Source: Thecamonas trahens ATCC 50062
Taxonomy: Eukaryota > Apusozoa > Apusomonadida > Apusomonadidae
NCBI RefSeq assembly: GCF_000142905.1
Contig: NW_013657653.1
Coordinates: 124,001-188,000, forward strand
Direction: 5' to 3'
Length of the DNA stretch: 64,000 nucleotides
Every line of letters starts with the position of its first letter. The first letter of the stretch is position 1. The notes beneath the pieces were generated by a model, which saw only the letters and a list, made by a program, of their open reading frames with translations, was not told the origin of the DNA and ran no database searches. Position numbers and translations under genes: made by a program. Positions 11,653-21,867 of the stretch are shown piece by piece.

Positions 11653-14027
11653 ATGGACGGCTCGTATGGCTATGAGTTTGACGAGTACGACGCCGAGTTT
11701 GCGGCGGCGGGACCACCGGCGGGTGACTCGCTGGACTCGTCGGATGAAGGGGATTCTCTAGACGGACATGGAGGTCGGTATGGAGGGAGAGGGAGTAGGG
11801 GGAGCAGGGGAAATAGGGGAAGGGACTCGTATGGTCGTCGTGGTCGTGGTCGTGGTGAGGTCGAGGCTGAGGTCGAGGTCGGGGATGGAGCCGGAGCTGC
11901 AACAGGAGGCGGAGGAACGGCCAAACCGGCCTTTGATTGGTCGGCCTTTGGCCAGGTCCGTGAGCTGGAGGAACAGAATGCAGAGCACGTTCTTGAGCTT
12001 GATGCATTGAGGAGAGATAATGCTCGGCTCCGGGCCAAGGTGGAGGATCTGGCGGAGAAGGCAGCGCGCAAGTTCCAGCCCGAGTCATCAGAGAGGGCGC
12101 CCGAGCCGGCAGCCGGCGCTGGCGCATACGACATGCGCGACGCCAAGATCGTTAAGCTGACCAAGGCCAAGCGCTCGCTCACGGTTGCACTGGAGCGAGA
12201 GCGGACGCGGTCAGCGACATTGCAGACCCAGCTCGATGCTACTAAGCCCGGGTTTGAGTTTGCGGTGGCGCATCTGCCGCCGGCGCGCGCTGCCGAGTTC
12301 CGCCAGCTGCTTGGCGGACAGACTGTAGTGTCGCCGGCCAAGAAGAGCAGCGGCAAGAGCAGCAGTCGGAGTGGTGGCGCTGGGCCGCCTGGGCCGGACA
12401 CCGGCGCCGGACGCGAGCTGGCCAAGTCGCTGTCGCGGGCGCAGGCGCGCAACCGCGAGTACCGACTGGTCATCGAGAAGCTCAAGACCGAGCTCAAGGC
12501 GACCCAGCGGGCGTTGGTCCGCGAAGTGGGCGATAATGTGCCGCTGGAGGAGGTCCTTGTGGAGGGCTCCGGGTGGCGCGGGCGGGCCGAGACCATCTCG
12601 CTGCTCTCGGACAAGATCCGCAAGCTCAAGAAGCAACTGGCAGCCGGAGTCAACTACCTCGACCAGACTGGGGTGCCGACGGCGACGTCATTTGACGACA
12701 AGCATGCGTCGACCATCCGGGCGTTGGAAGAGTCCAAGGTCGACCAGATTATGCGGCTGGAGCGGACCATCGAGATGCAGAACACAGAGCTCTCTGAGCT
12801 CAAGCTCAAGATCCGCGGCAAGGCGTCGCGGACAACGGCGCTGGAGAAGGATATGAAGATGCTCCGCGAAAAGGTCCAGGTCCTCCTCTCCAAGACCTCC
12901 AACGACGACGAGCTCATCCAGGCGCTGCAAGCCAAATTGTCGACGACCCAGGCGGCGCTGGACGCCAAGCCGCGCAAGTACGGCGCGTCGGCGACCGGCC
13001 GCTCACCGTTCCTCACCGAGGTCCCGCCGTCGGCAGCATCGTCTCGCAACGGGCGCGGCCCGCGCCGGCTGCGGCCGCTCTCGGGCCCACCAAAGCGACC
13101 GGCCAAGATCGACGTCCACACCATGCCCGAGTACCTCGAGCTTGAGAAGCAGGCCAAGCAGCTCGATGGCGCGCTGCGCGAGACCCGCAAGCAAGTCGAT
13201 GTCCAAGAGAAGATTGTGCTCCAGCTGCAGCGTGAAGTCGAAGATCTCCACCACACCATCGACGAGCAGGCGCACTCGCTCAGCCAGGCCGACAAGGAGC
13301 TGCGCGAGCTGCGCGACGAGGCTGCAGATGCCCGCGCCGCAGCGCGCGCCGCCGCCATGGCTTCGGTTGTCACGTCGCCGGGCGGCGACAAGGCAGAGCG
13401 CGAGAGCCGCGAGAGCCGCGAGGCGGGCGAGACACGCCAAGGTCACGAGAGTCGCAAGCCGCGCGAGGCGAACAAGCCGGGGGTGTACGTGGCACACCCG
13501 GAGCTGCTGGATGTGATCGAGCTGAAGACGAACCTGGAGGCGCTGGCGCACGAGAACGACGAGCTCTCAGCCCACATTGATTCGCTCCGGCACCAGTTGG
13601 ACGAGACACACAACCACTCGCTCAAGCTCGAGTCTGTCCGGGCGTCACTGGCGTCACAGCTGCAGTCGGCCAAGGAGGCACTGGCGGCGAAGCGGTCTCG
13701 CGAGCCGCCCCGTCGCGTCTCATGGAGGAGCTGGAGGACTCGCGAGTGAAGCTCCAGCTTGCGCTCGACACCAACGAGGCGCTCAAGAAGACGTATGCAG
13801 CCCAGATCGACTCGAAGGATGACGAGCTGGCGATGTACCACTCGCTGCTGAATGAGACCCGCGCATCGTTCCACGCCGCGCTGGCCGAGGTGAAGGAGCG
13901 CGTTGAGACTGAGATCGAAGAGAATCGCGCGGCGCGCGAGCAGGACCACAACAGCAGATTCGGGCATGGACGACGCCCGTCTCAAAAGCCGCGGAGCAGC
14001 CTCAAGCAGAAGAGCCGAAGGTCGTAA
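11653..14027 (+). CDS. CCDC13-like centriolar-satellite coiled-coil protein, frame broken once
   Basis: The first ATG is at 11653. The frame runs to ~13,710, then continues in another frame to 14027. One extra C in the CCCC at 13708-13711 joins them into a ~791-residue protein. A Gly/Arg-rich N terminus (RGGxGG-like, residues ~40-70) precedes long coiled coils. Order and wording match animal CCDC13: a DAKIVKLTK segment, ALVREVGDN, GWRGRAETISLL, TSNDDELIQAL and, after the break, DELAMYHSLLNETRASFHAAL-like text. In animals CCDC13 is a centriolar-satellite protein needed for ciliogenesis, so a role at basal bodies is inferred. The tail is Lys/Arg/Ser-rich. It converges on the RS-rich gene 19 bases away. 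Confidence 0.85.
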
Positions 14028-14046
14028 GCCAAACCATGAACACTCT

Positions 14047-14979
14047 TTACCGATAGCGCCTTCTAGGGCGAGTCACATACACCGGAGACGGTGGCGAGGT
14101 AGCTACGGTGCTGCATGCCGGCGTCAGAGCAGCATTGCGCGGTGGGCTCGGCTGCGAGTCGCGCCAAGTCCAGTGCCGTTGCGAGACCCTGGGTTGCGGA
14201 CGCGAGCGTGAGCGCGAGCGCGGGCGAGCGCGAGAGCGAGAGCGAGAGCGAGAGCGAGAACGCGGACGCGAGCGCGAGCGCGAGCGCGCACGGGAGCCGG
14301 AGAGCTGGCGGTCGACAGTGACGATAGCGTCATAGCCCGGCGGTCCAAGATCGGCAGAACGAAGCGATGCCGATGTGTGCGAGTGCTGGAGAAGCTGCTG
14401 AATGTGTGCGTCGCGGGGAGGCAGGCGATGAGTGTCCGGCTGGCGCGGGGGCGATCGTGCGCGCGAGCGCGAGGCCGACCTTGCGCGCGAGCGCGAGGCC
14501 GATCTCGCTCGGGAGCGCGAGGCGGAGCGAGAGCGAGAGCGTCCTTGGCGCTCGCGAGCGGACCACACAAGCGCATCGGCCTGGACAGCTTGCGCTGACG
14601 TGTGAGTCGAGGCAAGCATGTCGATGCGCGGCGGGGCGAAGACCGGCGGCGGCGGGGCGTCACCATCGGGCACCGTGTCTGACGAGAGGTACTCGAGATC
14701 GTCCATGACCAAGGCGCGGAGGGTGCGGCGACCGCCACAGTACGACGTGCTGTGGGTAGTCGAGTGGGCGGCGGGAGGGCGTGCGACGTAGCTGGGCACC
14801 GCCTGCTGCATCGGCGGCTGCGGCGACGGCGACGGCATGTTCGGGGCGAGCGAGCGGATGGGTGGAGCGGAAGGTGGCGTGCGGTAGCGGAACAGCGGCA
14901 TGGGCGAGTGAATGAGTGGGTCGTAACCATGAAGCGGGGCAAAGTATGTGCTTGTGGAGTAGCCGGATGAGCCCGGCAT
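14047..14979 (-). CDS. Pro-rich N terminus and RS-dipeptide-rich protein
   Basis: 310 residues, starting at the only good ATG (14979). The first ~85 residues are Pro/Ser/Tyr-rich and disordered. A short acidic segment (MDDLEYLSSDTVPDGD) follows. Two Arg-Ser blocks lie at about 143-175 and 225-265 (SRSRARSASRSRAR type), made of hexanucleotide-like repeats in the DNA. There is no RRM or zinc knuckle. RS domains are phosphorylated and act in splicing or nuclear-speckle proteins, so an SR-related role is possible, but a repeat-driven low-complexity protein cannot be excluded. It is tail-to-tail with the CCDC13-like gene. Confidence 0.6.
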   Translation of the reverse strand: MPGSSGYSTSTYFAPLHGYDPLIHSPMPLFRYRTPPSAPPIRSLAPNMPSPSPQPPMQQAVPSYVARPPAAHSTTHSTSYCGGRRTLRALVMDDLEYLSSDTVPDGDAPPPPVFAPPRIDMLASTHTSAQAVQADALVWSARERQGRSRSRSASRSRARSASRSRARSASRSRARSPPRQPDTHRLPPRDAHIQQLLQHSHTSASLRSADLGPPGYDAIVTVDRQLSGSRARSRSRSRPRSRSRSRSRSRARPRSRSRSRPQPRVSQRHWTWRDSQPSPPRNAALTPACSTVATSPPSPVYVTRPRRRYR

Positions 14980-15631
14980 GGTGGCGAGGTACGAGGTGGA
15001 GAGAGCCAGTCGAGTTGAGTGGTAACGGACAGAGTGGAGTGCATGATTAATTGATCGAGTGATAATCGATGGTTGAGAATGTGATTGTTGTTGAAAGTAT
15101 AATCGATGGATGGCATAGGTTCACGACTTCAACCAAGGGAGGGAAGGAGGGGGAGGGGAGGGGAGGGGAGGGGGGGGATGGAGCAGAACCAAGCATCCAT
15201 TGAGCACTGACGGTGTATCATGGGTAGATGGGAGATGGAGGTATACTGGTGTGGCGATGTGTGCGAGGCGTGGTGCAGATGAGGGTAGATGGGTAGATGG
15301 CTCGTCCATCTCTGCCTTGGATGTGGTGAGCGTTTGAGGGCAGAGTCCGGACGGCGTTGGGCAAGACTTGTCGCGGCCGAGGTAGGGCTTGACAGACATC
15401 GAAGACCAGGCTATTGTCCACGCAGAGAAGAGATACTCTACGCGTGTGGTCTTCTTGAGGGCTTGGTTGGCTTCAAGAGGGAAAACAGCAAGAAGCGTGG
15501 TGTTGGTAGTGGTCGGTGGCTCGGAGAGAGAGTGGAAGAGCAAGGCTACGACCGAGCGACCGAGTACGGGTGCTGGCGATCAGAGGTTGTGAGCTGGTGT
15601 GTGGAATATAGAGAGCGACAGTTAGTTCAAG
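14980..15631. other. Divergent promoter region with GGGGA repeat
   Basis: Region between the RS-rich gene (minus) and the NYN gene (plus). It contains AT-rich sequence at ~15035-15115 and a purine tract of repeated GGGGA units at 15136-15180. No convincing coding sequence or RNA gene was found. Confidence 0.5.
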
Positions 15632-17125
15632 ATGGCTGATGTGGTGGCACGATCAGAGGCGCTGCTGCGGGATCCGGCCGAGGCGTGGAGGGAGCTGTGG
15701 CGGGTGGTGTCGGGTGCGCTCAACGGGGTGCAGCAGGTTGTGATTGTCGACGGCGATCAGCAGACCTTTGTGCTCGACGAGATTGTGGAGAGCAGTGGAC
15801 GAGTGGGCAACAAGTATCAGATGGCCGGTACGGTTCTGGTGGTGTGCATCATGCGTGGGCATCTCAACAAGCCCGACATGGAGGAGGCGATGCGGCTGGC
15901 AGAGGCCTCGCCGTGGATGTGGATTGTGCCGACGCTGGGACGGACCAAGGACGCGGCTGATGTGGAGGTCTCATGCCAAGCGGTGCATCTGCACTATCAG
16001 CTGCCACTGGAGGTCACCTTTGTGGTTGCCTCGCAGGACGGGTTCGCCTCGGAGCTCGTGGCGCATCTCCGGACGCTGGGGCGCGAGGTCGAGCTCGTTC
16101 TCGAGTGGACCCAAGCGCTGCTGCAGCAGCCTGTGCCCAAGCCTGGGCCAAGCCGCAAGAAAGGCAGGGTTGACGCCTCGGTGCTCTCTGCGCGGCACAT
16201 TGTCAAACTGGTGAGCGAGGTGGGGTGCGACGGGGTGGCATCAGTGGTAGCCATGGGTTCCGGGCTCAAGCAGTGGTGCCCGGAGGGCTACACATCCAAG
16301 ATGTTCCGGCGGCTGCTGAAGGATGCGCTTGAGCTGGGGTGGGTGCAGCGGACAAGCAGCGGAAGCGAAGCGTACTTTGTGAGCTCGGACGGGATGAGCC
16401 AGCTCGAATCTGCGACCACTGAGGCGCAGAGGCGGGACCACATCAAACTGGTGGCTGAGTTGATGGAGCGCGAGGCCGACGCGTCGGGCGTGGTCTTGCT
16501 TGCGCGGCTGGGCGAGTGCGTCAAGGAACGGATGTCGCAGGACTTGCCGGGCGCCGTCTACTCGAAAGCGTATTTTCGGCTCATGCTCACCGACGTGCTG
16601 GCAACGGGCGAGTACTGGCAGATCGGCGAGGGTGCCCGAGTCGGGCTCTCGACCTCGAAGTACGCCGTTGATCAGCAGTCAAGACCGAGCCTGTTGTACG
16701 CCCCGTCTTCCTCGCCGTGGATGATGAACGCCGGCGAGCGGCCATCGACGCCGAGGATGGAGCGGGTTCAGGTCAACGTCATCGCGCGTTCGCCGCGCGA
16801 GGCGCGGCAGGCACCGACGCTGGAGGCTATCATCAGCTATCTCGAGCGTGGTGGGTATACTACGCCGGCCACCGCCGTCGAAATTGCCTCGCTCGGCCAG
16901 CTGCCGGTGTGGAAGGAGCGCGACCGCGGCGCAGGCTTTGGCAAGATGGCACGGTTTCTCACTGCCGCGATGGCCAAGAACGCAGGCGTTGTTGTCGACG
17001 ACACTGAGATGGTATATCTGAAGATGGAGCAAGGTGCGTCTGGCCGCGAGTCGCCGCTCCGCACTCCGGGCACGCCGTACTCGACCGACTCAGGCGGGTC
17101 AAGCCCATGGAACTCGCGCCAGTGA
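15632..17125 (+). CDS. NYN (PIN-like) domain protein with winged-helix / OST-HTH-like repeats
   Basis: 497 residues. The N-terminal ~165 residues fit a NYN nuclease fold: VVIVDGDQ with paired acids at the end of strand 1 (~36-43), a TKDAADVEVSCQAVHL segment like the family's central acidic helix, and TFVVASQDGFASELVAHL (~128-145), matching the SxDxDF-type strand and helix. Three helix-rich segments then resemble OST-HTH/LOTUS or winged-helix modules (about 190-255, 270-340, 390-465), each ending in a GxxxxY/W strand. The tail is Ser/Pro-rich. Known NYN plus LOTUS proteins such as MARF1 act on RNA, so an RNA endonuclease or RNA-binding role is inferred. One NYN acid is replaced (SQD where SGD is common). 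Intronless. Confidence 0.75.
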   Translation: MADVVARSEALLRDPAEAWRELWRVVSGALNGVQQVVIVDGDQQTFVLDEIVESSGRVGNKYQMAGTVLVVCIMRGHLNKPDMEEAMRLAEASPWMWIVPTLGRTKDAADVEVSCQAVHLHYQLPLEVTFVVASQDGFASELVAHLRTLGREVELVLEWTQALLQQPVPKPGPSRKKGRVDASVLSARHIVKLVSEVGCDGVASVVAMGSGLKQWCPEGYTSKMFRRLLKDALELGWVQRTSSGSEAYFVSSDGMSQLESATTEAQRRDHIKLVAELMEREADASGVVLLARLGECVKERMSQDLPGAVYSKAYFRLMLTDVLATGEYWQIGEGARVGLSTSKYAVDQQSRPSLLYAPSSSPWMMNAGERPSTPRMERVQVNVIARSPREARQAPTLEAIISYLERGGYTTPATAVEIASLGQLPVWKERDRGAGFGKMARFLTAAMAKNAGVVVDDTEMVYLKMEQGASGRESPLRTPGTPYSTDSGGSSPWNSRQ

Positions 17126-17508
17126 CGGCGAACAGGTGGGAGGAGAGCTCATTAGACGAAGCAGCAATACTGCAAGCTGGTTGCTGACCGGGTGGTCAAT
17201 GCAGCCGGATAACGGTCAGCTTGCAGTGTTGCCGCTACGTCTGGTAGTCGATCGCAGTTTGCTGGCGATGGACATTGATGATCTTGTAGCGATGCTGGTG
17301 AACGGCCCAGGATGACTGAGAGCAGAAGTGTTTTCTTGGAGGCGATGGAGGACGGCTTCCATCGAACAACGCTGTTGCCGTCAAAAAGCCGACCGTGGCG
17401 GGCAGAGGTAAAGGTGGTAGACAAGACAGACCTCTCTCCGACAACCAGTCTAGAGGGGTTCTTCGTGTACTACCAGTAGCTATCTCCTCTTGCATACCTG
17501 TGCCCGCC
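17126..17508. other. Intergenic stretch upstream of orphan gene, with hairpin
   Basis: Between two plus-strand genes. A 20-base inverted repeat (18 of 20 paired) occupies 17160-17179 and 17217-17236. Base composition is visibly less GC-rich than the flanking gene. No other gene seen. Confidence 0.45.
17160..17236. repeat. Inverted repeat, 20-base arms, 37-base spacer
   Basis: Left arm agcagcaatactgcaagctg (17160-17179) pairs with cagcttgcagtgttgccgct (17217-17236), with two mismatches. It starts 34 bases after the NYN stop codon. It could be a 3'-end structure of that transcript or mark an edge of the lower-GC block. Confidence 0.6.
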
Positions 17509-18548
17509 ATGGACTCTTCGGACTCGGCAGAAGTGTTCGAAGGCTTGCCAGCCCTGCTGCCGGAATTATTGTCAATGAGTTTGGTTGACGAGGCTATTGT
17601 ACCACGCCCAGTCTCCATTTCGCCCATGCCTTCGGAGGATGACGAGGTTGACAGCGGTCCTGGCTCACCCGCCGGAGGCGCGGGCTCGCCCCACTTGCTG
17701 ACGCCCTTGCACTGCTCGTCAGCGACGCCTGTCGCGGACACGGTGTTGGCACGGCCAGCTACTCCGTTCGCCTCGTCGGCGAAGGATACCTTGTCGCTGG
17801 GATTGGCGACGCCCTCCCCGAACTCGAGACCCCCGCCGACGTCGACTGGGAGCCCGGTCGCTTCGGTCACGCTCACCCCCTGCAGCCCACCCAACGTATC
17901 GGCGGAGGAGCGTGGGGCCAGCGCATGTGGTTCCTCGGATGATGATGATGCACGAGTTCTGGGCTCTGGCGAGAAGGTATGGCAGGAGTTTCTTTGCCGA
18001 TTCGATGTAGTGGCTTTCCCCGCAATGCCATGCTGAAGGTCAAGGTTATGCCGATCCTCCAGAAATCCGTCGACGTCGGGAGCACCGCTATCACCGTGGA
18101 GGTGCTGGACAAGATCTTGGCCTCTGTGGAAAAGGAGGAGGACGCGTCAGATTGCGATTTGTGCAAGAAGGACGAGTATCACAGGCCAATGGAGCACTGG
18201 TGCCACTCGCTGGTCTTGACCCTCAGAAGCAGCTGGAGCAAAGATTGGTCTGGGTGTTGGCCTGGCTGCCAGTGCCGCGTGGAGAACTCGTACCTGCGCG
18301 GCCTGCTGGTCAGTCCTGACGCGTCCACGCAACTTCTCAAGTTCGCGGCCGCTATCGTCATGCTCACGCTGAAGACGAACTCTCTCAAGTCCACAACGAA
18401 GGGTCACAACGCCCGCGTTGGTCATGTGAAAAAGTACCTCCCGTGGTACATCTGCAAGGTGTGGCGCAAGCTGTACGGAAAGCGCGCAGCGTCCACGCCC
18501 AGCCCCGACGCACCACCACCCAAGCGACACAAGTCGCTTACGCCGTAG
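17509..18548 (+). CDS. Orphan Ser/Pro-rich nuclear-type protein, frame broken once
   Basis: ATG at 17509 (an upstream GTG at 17395 in the same frame is not a likely start). The frame ends at 18036, but coding character continues in the next frame to 18548. One extra C in the CCCC at 18018-18021 joins them into ~346 residues. Residues 1-165 are acidic and Ser/Pro-rich (PSEDDEVDSGPGSP, SSDDDDAR). The middle has a Cys/His cluster (DCDLCKKDEYHRPMEHWCH). The C terminus has KYLPWYICKVWRKLYGKR, then a Pro-rich basic tail (PPPKRHK) like a nuclear signal. No known family. The layout echoes the orphan locus at 20830-21867. A transcription-regulator role is only suggested by texture. Confidence 0.5.
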
Positions 18549-19143
18549 AAGCTGGATATCTCCTGCTACCTCACGGCTGTCAAGACGTATGATCCCAAGT
18601 CAGAACATCGCCGTTCATGACTGTGGAAGACCGGACCTTCTCTGGACATGCAACGCAAGCGAGCCCTGTGACCATCATGGTGCACCTGAGCTTCTCGCCG
18701 CGCAATCCACCAGGAGCCTCGCGTCCCCCACGTCGCAGAACGCGATGTCAGCACCGCGCTGAATTCAAGACACTTTGTTCCCGACTGTGCAGCACAAGAT
18801 AACCTGTGGACACGAGCAAGAGCAAGCGAGCATCGCAATGGCAGAAGCCTCTCGACTCCAGGCCAAGGCCTTGGCGAGATCGAGCAGACTGCCGCGCCGC
18901 GATCTCCACGCCACGCATCAATGCCACATTTCCTCTCTGTCACGTCACATCGACGAACACTTTGTCAGCAACCCGTAGAAGGGCAAGTCACGCGTCTCGA
19001 CCCCCCCCCCCCTCCCCCCCCCCTCTCTCTTTCATTTTCTAATCAACAACCTAAATGCATTCTCTCAATCGCCCGCATTCCTTCCTCTCGCCCGCCTATC
19101 ACACAAACGCACTTGCATCTGCTTCACTCCGGGACGCCCTGCC
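18549..19143. other. Intergenic stretch with C-rich tract
   Basis: Region between the orphan gene and the phosphoesterase gene. A tract of C12-T-C10 lies at 19001-19023 about 120 bases before the next ATG. Short open frames here show no coding bias. Nothing else seen. Confidence 0.5.
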
Positions 19144-20240
19144 ATGTTCTCTTCCTCCTCATCGTCTTCGTCCTCATCCTCCGCCTCCTCCCAGCCCCCC
19201 CCACCACCCCCACCCCCACCCCCACCCCCACCATCCTCCGCAGACCCGCCGACGCCGCCTGTCGCCGCCACACCTACCCGCCGCGAGCGGCTGGAGGCGC
19301 AACTGGCCGAGGCCGGAGCAGCGGCGATGGAGGCGTCCAAGGGCATGATCTTTGTCGAAGAGAGCAGAATAGCCGTGCCGTGGGCTCAAGGCGAGGGCGA
19401 GAGCGATGCTCCAGACGGCGGATGGGAGACTGCGCTGCCGGCGGCGGCGCTCTACACCCTCACTCTTGACCAGATGATGGGCCGAGCGCCGCGGATCATC
19501 CACGCACCGTCGCTTCGGGTGTGCTCGGCCAAGGCGCTAGCCAAGGGCAAAGCCCGGCGGATCCGGTTGGTCCATGTCTCGGACACCCACCTGAAGCACC
19601 CGGAGATTGTCGTCCCCCCGTGCGATGTGCTTGTCCACTCGGGCGACTTTAGCACCCGCCTCACTCCTGACGAGCTTCCGCAGGTGCTTGCGAGCTTCAA
19701 CGAGTGGCTGGCGGCGGCGCCGGCTGCCCACCGGGTGGTGGTGTGCGGCAATCACGAGATTGCGCTCTCGCGCATGACTGCCGACGACATCCAGGCGCTG
19801 ATGCCGGACGTAGTCTACCTGCAGGACTCGGGCGCCAAGATCGAAGGCATCAAGTTTTACGGCTTGCCGTGGACCCACGCCTCGCGCTCGTACGCCTTTG
19901 GCACCAATGAAGCTGGCTTGGCCAAGGCCTGCAAGAAGATACCCAAGAAGACCGACGTTCTCGTCATGCACATGCCCCGTTCAACATCATGGATACCGCG
20001 TTTGTCGGCGGGACTGGCGGGCGCGACTGCGAGGTCTGTGGCAAGAGCCATGCCGGCAAGCGGCACTGGGGCTCCCACGCCCTCGCTGCCCGCGTCGCCA
20101 AGATCAAGCCCAAGCTCCACCTCTACGGCCATGTCCACGATGTCGTCGGCGTCCGGCTCGCTCCCTCGGGATGCACCATGTTCTCCAACGCCTCGTACGA
20201 CATCGCCCACCCTGTGGTGGTGGTTGATCTCTACGTGTAG
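19144..20240 (+). CDS. MPPED-type metallophosphoesterase, frame broken once
   Basis: Residues 1-45 are a low-complexity Ser then poly-Pro leader. The catalytic domain shows the calcineurin-like motifs in order: HVSDTH (144-149), HSGDF (165-169), GNHE (202-205), a metal-binding HMP segment and GHVHD (329-333), then a short C terminus. The original frame runs on out of phase to 20376. One extra C in the CCCC at 19975-19978 restores PFNIMDT and the rest of the domain, ending at 20240, ~365 residues. Class III cyclic nucleotide phosphodiesterase relatives (MPPED1/2) hydrolyse cyclic nucleotides with two metal ions. Gly at GNHE, altered in mammalian MPPED2, is present here, so good activity is expected if the frame is intact. 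Confidence 0.88.
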
Positions 20241-20829
20241 CTCCCCCCCGCGCGCATGCGCCATCGGATCGCCCCACCACGGCCACGCGCACCATGCTTC
20301 GCCGACACCCTCTCGCGCGCCGTTGGTGTGTAGCTGCGCGCGCGAAAGCGGTGAGACTCATGCTGGTCGCCAATAGCCGGTTCGTCTGTCGATGTCTTTC
20401 TTAGCGCTGATGCACCCGGTGGCAGCTGGTGGGAGGGAAATGCTGATGATCCAGATCTTGTCGGCGGCCGGCGAGGACCGAGTGCACATGTGTTTCCCAG
20501 CGTAGCGGGTCGCTTCCCCGACGCGCTTGGGCGGTCCCCCAAGCGGGAGGACTGGACGAGACCCATGAAAGCCATGTTTGCGAATCATGTCGCCCCGCGC
20601 CGAAGTCCTCGTCAACACAAGATCCTGCTGTGCCCTGATGTCGGTAACGCCGGCTTGCCTATCACCCGCCCGCCCGCCCGCCCACCCGCCGGCCTACCTG
20701 TCAGCACGTGCCGACCAGGAGAAACCGAGGGCAGATCGTAGCTGAGCGAATAGTCAGTCTCTCACCGCACCCGCCGCACCCCTCACAGTCCACTTTCCCC
20801 ACACCTCACTCTACAAGACACCGGGTACC
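20241..20829. other. Intergenic stretch with CCCG repeat
   Basis: Between two plus-strand genes. A (CCCG)-type repeat lies at ~20667-20700 and CGCG-rich sequence at ~20330-20345. No gene was supported. Confidence 0.45.
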
Positions 20830-21867
20830 ATGAGCTGCCAAAGCCCTCCAGAGTGTTCTTCTGAGGAGCTGCGGCCATGGAGCTTGGATTTGGAGGTGCC
20901 TCTCGACCACCTGGATCCCCCCTCCCCGCTCATGTCGGATCTGTCGCCGTCGACCTTTTCGGATGATTTTTTAATGGGTCCGTTCACCTTTTCGGCCAGC
21001 AGTCCACCTGCTGACGAGTCGGACACGCCGACATCGGGTTCGCCCTTGCCAGAGCTTGACTTCGCTGACCTGTTGACTTCGTCCGATATCGACAAGTTTC
21101 TCCAACACCCTATCTCGCTAGAGTCGAGCCATTCTCCTCCCACGCCTGGAGAGTGGTCGCTTTCGAGCGACCAAAGCTCGAACGCCAGCAGTGTGGAACG
21201 CACGATCATGGCGCCCGTGATACTCTCAAATCTGCAGGCGTGTTGGCAAGAGGACAAGTTGAAGGAGAGAGGCGACAAGCTGTTCGAGGTCTTTATCAAC
21301 GGCGTCAAGGAGCTCGATTCCAACGAGCAGGATAAGGTCCGCTACAAGTTTCAAAGCCGCAACAAGTTTTTCTTCTGCAAACTTGCCAGCATCAAAGGTC
21401 TCACTCCGCAACGTCTCCTGGAACGATGGGAGGCGCTGAAGAGCGAAGCAAGGCCATCCGGTGAAGAGTGGTCCCCCTTCGGATAGAAGGCCGACACCAT
21501 TGCCAAGAAACACGGCTTGATTCTGGAGGGCAAAGGCTCTTACTGGGGCACATCAAAGGGCTCGTTGGGCTCCATACTCTGGAACTCCTGTGAGTCGGAC
21601 CCCAACTATTTGTCGTTCGACGACTACATCGACTTTGTCCTTGCACTTTTCCTCCTTCACTGCACCGTGCTCCTTGACCCAACACCCACCTCTCCGCCAA
21701 GGCGCAAGCCGCCGAAGCGTAAGAACCGGAGCCATGTGCCCGGCCAGCGCGTCAACGAGCAGTACCCCTGGATCTACGACAAGATCGTGCACGACAAGGG
21801 CAACCTGACACGGAAGCGCGCCAAGACCGAAAGTCCGCACCCCCAAGACGCGAGTACGTCAGAATGA
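20830..21867 (+). pseudogene. Second orphan Ser/Pro-rich gene, interrupted by an in-frame TAG
   Basis: Coding character runs in one frame from the ATG at 20830 to TGA at 21865-21867, broken only by TAG at 21484-21486. Before the stop: an acidic, Ser/Pro-rich N terminus (~140 residues), then a helical charged region (WQEDKLKERGDKLFEVF, KVRYKFQSRNKFFF, TPQRLLERWEALK). After it: KADTIAKKHGLILEGKGSYW, a hydrophobic helix, a basic stretch (PPRRKPPKRKNRSH) and QYPWIYDKIVHDKG, then a Ser/Pro tail. The C-terminal PW-Y-K and basic cluster recall the locus at 17509-18548. It may be a recent nonsense pseudogene, stop readthrough, or a sequencing substitution. No known domain. Confidence 0.5.

Noticed and set aside
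20667-20700. CCCG repeat as a possible CRISPR or telomeric element
   Set aside because: Only a short imperfect microsatellite without spacers.
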